Positions 1 to 4,745 of a stretch of 6,720 nucleotides of DNA are shown here, in pieces. The stretch lies in contig DPSB01000452.1 of NCBI GenBank assembly GCA_003537495.1, positions 1 through 6,720 on the forward strand. Reading direction: 5' to 3'. Numbering within the stretch: position 1 is the first letter of the stretch; every line of letters starts with the position of its first letter. Source of the stretch: Cytophagales bacterium. Lineage in GTDB: Bacteria; Bacteroidota; Bacteroidia; Cytophagales; Cyclobacteriaceae. The position numbers were made by a program, and so were the translations under genes. The notes beneath the pieces are model-generated. The model saw nothing but the letters and a program-made list of their open reading frames with translations. It was not told where the DNA came from and ran no database searches.

Positions 1-263
1 AATTCCCCCTTGTTCTGGTTGTTGTAAATGTAATGCCCGATGCTGCAACCCGCCGCGAGGTGTACAAAAACGGGAAAATAGTAATCCCTGTTTTTTTTCC
101 GTAAATGCATTTCGGTATCGGTATGCAACCTGAATTGATAACCCATCCGGTTATTCACGTGCCAGATAAAATGATAATCTTTTACCGGCGCGACAATACC
201 CAGCAGGTGCGCATGCTGAAAGAAATCTTCCGCTATGACATCATTGTCGAGTTTGAGTTTCAT
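1..263 (-). CDS. IPExxxVDY family protein, N-terminal part (C-terminus off window)
   Basis: This frame opens with ATG at 261-263 and stays open to the left edge, giving 87 visible residues that begin MKLKLDNDVIAEDFF. The visible part resembles the small Bacteroidota IPExxxVDY family. It has LLGIVAPVKDY at residues 20-30 followed by a Trp (W34), an acidic DTE segment near 49-51, and a late aromatic stretch HYIYNNQNKGE (77-87). In this family the IPE...VDY signature comes just after that stretch, so it would lie beyond the edge and cannot be confirmed here. The family has no established biochemical role that I know of. Members are soluble, around 150 residues, and often sit near fatty-acid synthesis, rnc and pyruvate kinase genes. 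Here the gene follows the M28 peptidase by 39 bases on the same strand, with no TAnnTTTG element between them, so it is probably cotranscribed. No Shine-Dalgarno sequence is visible. The assignment rests on remembered family pattern only. Confidence 0.72.
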   Translation of the reverse strand, partial: MKLKLDNDVIAEDFFQHAHLLGIVAPVKDYHFIWHVNNRMGYQFRLHTDTEMHLRKKNRDYYFPVFVHLAAGCSIGHYIYNNQNKGE

Positions 264-302
264 ACAGGTAAACCGAAAAGAGTTTTCAGGTTTTCAATAT
301 CA

Positions 303-1916
303 TTAAAACACCAGGTCAAGGGTCAGCACTTGTTCCCCTCTTTTCAATTTCACTTTCACGGCTTCGCCTTTATTGAATTTTCCTAATGCTTTCATATACT
401 CCTGCACATCGGATGTGCTGTGTTCGCCAATTTGCAGGATAACGTCTTTTGCCAGTACGCCTGCTTTTTGCGCGGGCCTTCCTTCGCTTACACCATCCAC
501 CAGTACACCCGGCCCGGAGAATGTATAATCCGGCATGATGCCCATGCTAACCTTAAATGAACTGCGGCCCATGTTGGGCTCTTTGGTTTTGGTAAAGGCC
601 AGTTTGTCTTTTGTATTGGCCCATTCGATGATGCTGTAGATGTATTTGACAATCCTCAGTTGCCCGTCGAAATTGATTTTGTCGGCATCATCGCTGGGTT
701 TGTGGTAATCGCTGTGTGTGCCTGTAAAGAAAAACAAAACAGGTAAATCTTTCCTGTAAAATGAAGTATGGTCGCTTGGCCCCGATCCGCTCGAATCAAT
801 CTTCAACGTAAAATAGTCGTGGTTGGTGCTGATCACCTCTTTCCATGCAGGAGAGGTGCCCACGCCGCCAACGGTGAGCGCACGGGCCGTATCATTAAGC
901 CTTCCGATCATATCCATATTGATCATGAAGTTGACTTGTTTCATGTCAACCGGGCTGTGTTCGGTAAAGTATTTTGAGCCATACAAACCAAGCTCTTCGC
1001 CTGAGAATGCCACAAATATGTAATTGTATTTTTTCAGGCCGCTCTTTTTCAGTTTCTTTCCTAATGCAATAAGCGCAGCGGTACCACTGGCGTTATCGTC
1101 TGCGCCGTTATGGATCTGAGGATCTTTGCCGGCATACAGGGAGTTGCGGTCTTCGCCAAATCCGAGGTGGTCGTAATGCGCGCCGATAACTATCGTGTAT
1201 GCGGCACCGTTATTAATCATCCCCACCACATTATGCCCTTTCCTTTTTTTATCGGCCAGGTCAATGGTCAGGCTCACCGGCGTTTCAGCGGGTAACTGTT
1301 TTTTTACATATACAACGGGAATGGAGAGCCTTGCGGTTTTGTCGGACCCCTCGAAGCGCAACTGGTCGTCAGTAGTTGAACTGTTATACAGGAACATCGC
1401 TTTTTTGCCTTCTTTTTCCGCAGTTTTCGCGGCAGCCAGGAGGTATTCCTTTAGATCAAAATGCGGGTTGTTGCTGTGTTGTTCGAGGGTAGGCGCGAGG
1501 TTCAGCCAGGCAGCGGAAGCATCGGCGTTTGATGTAAATATTAGGTTGTTTGCTGAGCCAGACCAGGCCATGGGAAAATAATCCTCGTGCAATTTGTAGC
1601 TGATGTCGCCTGCTATAAAACGGCTGTTTGGCGCCACCTCCCGCCCATCCGAAAATTCAAATGGCTGGAGGTATCCGCCGGAAGTAGCGCTAAGCCCGGC
1701 CTTTTTAAATTTTTTCATGATGAACTCATACGCGAGTCGTTCCCCTTCGGTGCCGGTACGGCGGCCCTGCAATTTATCATCGGCTAAATAGGATACGGAT
1801 GCGCTGAGTTCTTTTTTCAGTTTTTTATCAGCCCGGTTCAAATTCTGCGCATCGGTTAAGAAAAAGGATAATGAGGCGATGGCAGATAATATAAAATGGC
1901 GGGTCATGTTTTTCAT
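303..1916 (-). CDS. Secreted M28 family zinc aminopeptidase with PA-like insert and C-terminal PDZ domain
   Basis: This is a 537-residue predicted exported metallopeptidase that probably removes N-terminal amino acids from peptides in the periplasm or outside the cell. Residues 1-23 form a signal peptide (a basic start, then a hydrophobic run ending LTDA before QN). There is no lipobox Cys. A PA-like region spans about 114-220. The M28 catalytic domain carries all expected metal and catalytic residues: H247 and D249 in GAHYDHLG, D273 in GADDNASG, E307/E308 in FSGEELG, D335 in NMDMIG, and H405 in SDYHKPSDD. A PDZ domain at about 454-537 may bind substrate termini. The ATG at 1914-1916 is chosen because it places the signal peptide at the N-terminus and lies four bases after a TAnnTTTG element. 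The ATG three codons later (1905-1907) is an equal rival. An upstream start at 1964 would add 16 residues ahead of the signal peptide and run through the promoter. The peptide substrate cannot be told from sequence. Confidence 0.93.
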   Translation of the reverse strand: MKNMTRHFILSAIASLSFFLTDAQNLNRADKKLKKELSASVSYLADDKLQGRRTGTEGERLAYEFIMKKFKKAGLSATSGGYLQPFEFSDGREVAPNSRFIAGDISYKLHEDYFPMAWSGSANNLIFTSNADASAAWLNLAPTLEQHSNNPHFDLKEYLLAAAKTAEKEGKKAMFLYNSSTTDDQLRFEGSDKTARLSIPVVYVKKQLPAETPVSLTIDLADKKRKGHNVVGMINNGAAYTIVIGAHYDHLGFGEDRNSLYAGKDPQIHNGADDNASGTAALIALGKKLKKSGLKKYNYIFVAFSGEELGLYGSKYFTEHSPVDMKQVNFMINMDMIGRLNDTARALTVGGVGTSPAWKEVISTNHDYFTLKIDSSGSGPSDHTSFYRKDLPVLFFFTGTHSDYHKPSDDADKINFDGQLRIVKYIYSIIEWANTKDKLAFTKTKEPNMGRSSFKVSMGIMPDYTFSGPGVLVDGVSEGRPAQKAGVLAKDVILQIGEHSTSDVQEYMKALGKFNKGEAVKVKLKRGEQVLTLDLVF

Positions 1917-1920
1917 GATG

Positions 1921-1928
1921 CAAAGGTA
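1921..1928 (-). promoter_or_regulatory. Bacteroidota -7 promoter element for the M28 peptidase gene
   Basis: Read on the minus strand this is TACCTTTG, an exact match to the Bacteroidota sigma-factor -7 consensus TAnnTTTG. It ends four bases before the chosen ATG. No good -33 TTTG/TTG box is seen at the usual spacing of about 19-21 bases upstream. The spacing implies a transcript that starts at or next to the first ATG, so the mRNA may be leaderless or nearly so. Confidence 0.6.
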
Positions 1929-2002
1929 CAACCTGTGGCTTTCATCCACGGGCCCCGGAACCATCTTTCTTCATTTCGTAAATGAACAAATGTTCCCGGC
2001 CA

Positions 2003-2010
2003 TACTTTTG
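2003..2010 (+). promoter_or_regulatory. Bacteroidota -7 promoter element for feoB
   Basis: TACTTTTG matches TAnnTTTG exactly and lies 31 bases before the feoB TTG start, which would give a leader of about 25 bases. It sits inside an imperfect 10-base tandem repeat, CATACTTTTG then CATACTTTCG (2001-2020, 9 of 10 identical), so a weaker second element is possible at 2013-2020. No convincing -33 box and no recognisable Fur-type palindrome is visible between the divergent genes, so iron control is not supported by the sequence. Confidence 0.6.
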
Positions 2011-2041
2011 CATACTTTCGTCATCTTATTGAGTTGAACGC

Positions 2042-4162
2042 TTGAGTAAAACCATTCATATAGCTTTAGTGGGAAACCCCAACAGCGGAAAGAGTTCGTT
2101 GTTTAACGCGCTCACCGGTCTGAACCAAAAAGTGGGCAATTTCCCAGGCGTCACGGTTGATAAGAAAACGGGCATGGCGCAGGTATCGGAAAACCTCAGG
2201 GCTGAATTTATTGACCTGCCCGGTACCTATAGTTTATATCCCAAGCGTGCCGATGAATGGGTATCATATAAAGTGTTGCTGAACCAGGACGAGAGCATCA
2301 GGCCGGATATGATCCTGCTGGTGGCCGATGCCAGCAACCTCAGGCGCAATTTGCTTTTTTGCACGCAGATCATTGACCTCAAAATACCTGTTGTGATTGC
2401 CTTTACGATGATGGACCTGGCCAAAAGCAAGGGTACCCAGGTTGATATTCCAGGCCTTGAGCGGGAACTGGGCGTACCGATTGTGGCTGTGAACCCAAGA
2501 AAGAACAAGGGCATCCAGGCGTTAAAGAAAACCATTGAGCAAACGGCTGCCAATCAGCAACTGGTCCCGCCCCGTGATTTTATAGACGTTCAAGCGCTTG
2601 CCGGGCCTGCCATCCAGGATATCAGGGATGAAGTGCCCAGCCTGCAACCATACCCTGCCCTGCATTACCTGATCCATCACGAAGAATTCAGCCTGGCCCA
2701 TGGGTTGCAGGAACGCATAGAGGAGATAGAGAAACGCAACCAGTTTAACCCTACCCGGACACAGGCCGAAGAGATCATGCAGCGGTACGCGCGCATCAGG
2801 CATATCATGCAGCAGACGGTGGTGGAAAGCGATCCCTTGAAAAAATCATTGTTTACGGAGAAACTCGACAATATCCTCCTGCACCGGAAATGGGGATACC
2901 TGATTTTGATTTCGGTGTTGTTCCTGCTTTTTCAAAGTGTGTTCTGGATCGCGAGCTACCCGATGGACGGGATTGAATGGTTGTTTGGCGAGATCGGGGC
3001 CTGGTTTGAGAAGGTATTGCCCGCAGGCTGGTTCAGCGATTTATTTGTGAACGGGTTTATTGCGGGGCTGAGCGGGATTTTTGTATTTGTGCCGCAGATC
3101 ATGATATTGTTTGGGTTGATCACATTACTGGAAGATACGGGTTATATGGCGCGCATCAGCTTCCTAACGGATAAGCTTATGCGAAAAGTGGGATTGAACG
3201 GAAAGAGCGTCATGCCGATGATCAGTGGCTTTGCCTGCGCGGTGCCGGCCATCATGAGCGCTCGGAATATTGAGAACCGGAAAGAGCGCTTGCTCACCAT
3301 CATGGTGACGCCTCTGATGAGTTGCAGCGCGCGTTTACCGGTGTACACGATCCTGATCGCGCTGGTGATACCCTCTGAATTATATTTTGGTTTTTTGAGC
3401 CTGCAGGGATTGGTGATGATGGGTTTGTATATGTTCGGTACCGTGATCGCGCTTGCCGTGGCATGGGTGATGAACCTGTTCATCAAATCAACGGAACGCA
3501 GTTTTTTCATACTTGAACTTCCGGTGTACCGGTCGCCCCGCTGGAAAAACGTGCTGGTGACGATGCTGGAAAAGGCCAGGATTTTTGTGTACGATGCCGG
3601 TAAAGTGATTATGGTGATTAGTTTGCTGTTGTGGGGATTGAGCAGGTTTGGTCCGCCCGGCCGTATGGATGCCCTTGAGCAGGAGTATGCGCAACGCATT
3701 TCGGCCAACCCGGCTGATGCGGATGAGCTGGAGAAACAGAAATCGACCGCGTTGCTGCAATCATCGTATGCCGGTGTGCTGGGCCAGTGGATTGAACCCG
3801 TGATCAGGCCATTGGGATACGACTGGAAGATTGGGATCGCGCTGATTACATCCTTTGCGGCGAGGGAAGTGTTTGTGGGAACGATGGCCACCTTATACAG
3901 TGTGGGTGAGGATGCGGAGGAAGACAACGCGACTTTGCGCCAGAAGATGTCGGCCGCGGTGAGGCCTGACGGGACCAAGATTTATACATTGGCTACGGGT
4001 TTATCGTTACTGATATTTTATGTGCTGGCCATGCAGTGTATGAGTACGATTGCGGTGGTGAAGCGCGAAACAAAGGGCTGGAAATGGCCGCTGATACAGG
4101 TTGCGTACATGACCGCGCTGGCTTACCTTTTCAGTTTGCTGGTGTACCAGTTGTTTAAATAA
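2042..4162 (+). CDS. feoB: Ferrous iron transport protein B (FeoB)
   Basis: FeoB imports Fe(II) across the inner membrane under control of a cytosolic G domain. This 706-residue protein is full length for the family. The N-terminal G domain shows G1 GNPNSGKS (11-18), switch I VGNFPGVT with T38, and G3 DLPG (58-61). G4 reads TMMD (122-125) instead of NxxD, and the G5 position reads NPRK (151-154) instead of an SA-type motif. A helical linker follows to about 280, and the first membrane segment is at about 284-306. Gate 1 (SGFACAVPAIMSAR, C399) with the LMSCSARLPVY segment (C428), gate 2 (AREVFVG, 607-613) and the late AMQCMST motif (C666) are all present. The start is TTG at 2042: a stop at 2030-2032 closes the frame upstream, and the next ATG (residue 45) would remove the G1 loop. 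No Shine-Dalgarno sequence is seen. No feoA is adjacent or fused, so FeoA, if used, is encoded elsewhere. Confidence 0.97.
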   Translation: MSKTIHIALVGNPNSGKSSLFNALTGLNQKVGNFPGVTVDKKTGMAQVSENLRAEFIDLPGTYSLYPKRADEWVSYKVLLNQDESIRPDMILLVADASNLRRNLLFCTQIIDLKIPVVIAFTMMDLAKSKGTQVDIPGLERELGVPIVAVNPRKNKGIQALKKTIEQTAANQQLVPPRDFIDVQALAGPAIQDIRDEVPSLQPYPALHYLIHHEEFSLAHGLQERIEEIEKRNQFNPTRTQAEEIMQRYARIRHIMQQTVVESDPLKKSLFTEKLDNILLHRKWGYLILISVLFLLFQSVFWIASYPMDGIEWLFGEIGAWFEKVLPAGWFSDLFVNGFIAGLSGIFVFVPQIMILFGLITLLEDTGYMARISFLTDKLMRKVGLNGKSVMPMISGFACAVPAIMSARNIENRKERLLTIMVTPLMSCSARLPVYTILIALVIPSELYFGFLSLQGLVMMGLYMFGTVIALAVAWVMNLFIKSTERSFFILELPVYRSPRWKNVLVTMLEKARIFVYDAGKVIMVISLLLWGLSRFGPPGRMDALEQEYAQRISANPADADELEKQKSTALLQSSYAGVLGQWIEPVIRPLGYDWKIGIALITSFAAREVFVGTMATLYSVGEDAEEDNATLRQKMSAAVRPDGTKIYTLATGLSLLIFYVLAMQCMSTIAVVKRETKGWKWPLIQVAYMTALAYLFSLLVYQLFK

Positions 4163-4172
4163 GATAAGCGCA

Positions 4173-4281
4173 ACTTTATTTCGGTTCGTGGCACACGAAC
4201 CGGGGCGATGGGCTTTTATTTGACCGGGGCCATTATGAATCGTTCCGATAGGGTACGAAAATGCCCGGTTGCAAACTGGGC
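4173..4281. repeat. Diverged repeat, copy A
   Basis: This stretch shares three ordered blocks with positions 4491-4582. They are ACTTTATTTCG (4173-4183, identical over 11 bases), AGGGTACG (4250-4257, identical over 8) and a 21-base block beginning ATGCCC and ending GGGC (4261-4281, 17 of 21 identical). The last block folds here: GCCCGGTT (4263-4270) and AACTGGGC (4274-4281) pair around GCA with one G-T wobble. The spacer between the first two blocks holds the feoB-proximal hairpin. No reading frame is shared between the copies. It may be a decayed interspersed repeat or non-autonomous element. Confidence 0.45.
4182..4202. terminator. Perfect 9-bp hairpin just after feoB; possible transcript end
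   Basis: The arms CGGTTCGTG (4182-4190) and CACGAACCG (4194-4202) are exact reverse complements around a 3-base GCA loop, starting 20 bases after the feoB stop. There is no immediate T-run; the nearest, TTTTATTT, begins about 10 bases later. It is therefore not a textbook intrinsic terminator for feoB, and it may instead stabilise the 3' end of the mRNA. Confidence 0.4.
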
Positions 4282-4341
4282 TGATTTGTCAAGAGTTGTG
4301 AGTATTCCTAATTCAATCAAGGTGTTCTGTTTGTTTCTTCT

Positions 4342-4369
4342 GTTACTTTTTTGACGGCAAAAAAGTAAC
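4342..4369. repeat. Perfect 12-bp inverted repeat, 4-base loop
   Basis: The arms GTTACTTTTTTG (4342-4353) and CAAAAAAGTAAC (4358-4369) are exact reverse complements around ACGG. The T-run and A-run inside the arms make it a symmetric stem. Similar TTACTTTTTTG...CAAAAAAGTAA palindromes are, from memory, widespread between genes in Bacteroidota, so it is probably a genome-repeated element rather than a one-off terminator. A second copy of the right-hand tail AAAAGTAACC is at 4481-4490, without its partner arm. Confidence 0.6.
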
Positions 4370-4380
4370 CAAAAAAGCCG

Positions 4381-4408
4381 CCGATGCGCCATGACGGCCG
4401 CGCATCGG
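4381..4408. repeat. GC-rich 9-bp inverted repeat next to the AT-rich palindrome
   Basis: CCGATGCGC (4381-4389) and GCGCATCGG (4400-4408) are exact reverse complements around a 10-base loop. It begins 11 bases after the preceding AT-type palindrome, and the spacer contains A6. The pair forms a two-hairpin unit of the kind seen in REP/BIME-like repeats. Either hairpin could also block readthrough from feoB or from the converging restriction gene. Confidence 0.5.
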
Positions 4409-4490
4409 GGTTCCCTGATTAAGCGGTAGTGCTACTGTAGCTTCAACTTCAGTAACAGGAAGGTCGTTTGTGCAATACAGAAAAGTAACC

Positions 4491-4582
4491 ACTTTATTTC
4501 GAAGAGTATTAAATACACTCCTTTTCCCAGCAAGAACTCCCAAAGGGTACGTTGCGTATTAATGCCCAATTTCAAACCGGGC
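4491..4582. repeat. Diverged repeat, copy B
   Basis: This is the second copy of the block set seen at 4173-4281: ACTTTATTTCG (4491-4501), AGGGTACG (4544-4551) and the ATGCCC...GGGC block (4562-4582). The order and orientation are the same but the internal spacings differ: 42 bases between the first two blocks here against 66 in copy A, then 10 against 3. The two copies lie about 310 bases apart and bracket both palindromes. In this copy the ATGCCC block does not fold cleanly, because two positions mismatch. Confidence 0.42.
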
Positions 4583-4745
4583 GAATCTTTGCGGCAGAAG
4601 TGACCGGCTGTGCCGAACACCTGCGCCAGTTGTGATTATAAAACAATAAAAATGATCAATGATAAACGACTGTTGTAAGCAGAGCTTCATTTATATAGAT
4701 TAGTTATTAGTAATTTTGTGTAGTTTTTATTTTGTGTTGACATTT

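Larger units (their letters stand above)
4163..4745. other. Gene-free spacer between converging feoB and res
   Basis: About 580 bases separate the feoB stop from the restriction gene stop. The first two thirds (to about 4620) has host-like composition and holds the hairpins and diverged repeats listed separately. From about 4635 to 4745 the sequence is strongly AT-rich, with no hairpin plus T-run that would clearly terminate the minus-strand restriction gene. I see no tRNA, no paired attachment-site repeat and no transposase remnant. Two short minus-strand open frames (4343-4543 and 4432-4620) overlap the repeats and have no start signals or family resemblance. Confidence 0.7.

Noticed and set aside
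105..386. 93-codon plus-strand frame at the left end
   Set aside because: It is antisense to both the IPExxxVDY gene and the end of the peptidase gene, with no family resemblance.
1195..1581. 128-codon plus-strand frame
   Set aside because: It is antisense to the catalytic and PA-like parts of the M28 peptidase, which has all its active-site residues.
1917..1964. N-terminal extension of the M28 peptidase starting at 1964
   Set aside because: It would place 16 polar residues in front of a clear signal peptide and would run through the TAnnTTTG promoter element.
1929..2002. Fur box controlling feoB
   Set aside because: No GATAAT-type inverted repeat is found in the divergent region; the only palindrome seen, GGGCCC, is too short to mean anything.
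3142..3978. 278-codon open frame on the minus strand
   Set aside because: It lies wholly antisense inside the membrane domain of feoB, whose frame is certain; its translation has no domain pattern and looks like an antisense shadow.
4343..4543. 66-codon minus-strand frame
   Set aside because: It runs through both palindromes and has no recognisable family pattern.
4432..4620. 62-codon minus-strand frame (MFGTAGHFCRKD...)
   Set aside because: It overlaps repeat copy B, has no promoter or start signal, and its translation resembles the low-information products that interspersed repeats give. A spurious frame is more likely than a gene.
4163..4745. CRISPR array, tRNA or attachment site in the spacer
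   Set aside because: The repeats are only two diverged copies with unequal spacers. No cloverleaf, integrase remnant or exact direct-repeat pair of attachment-site length is visible.
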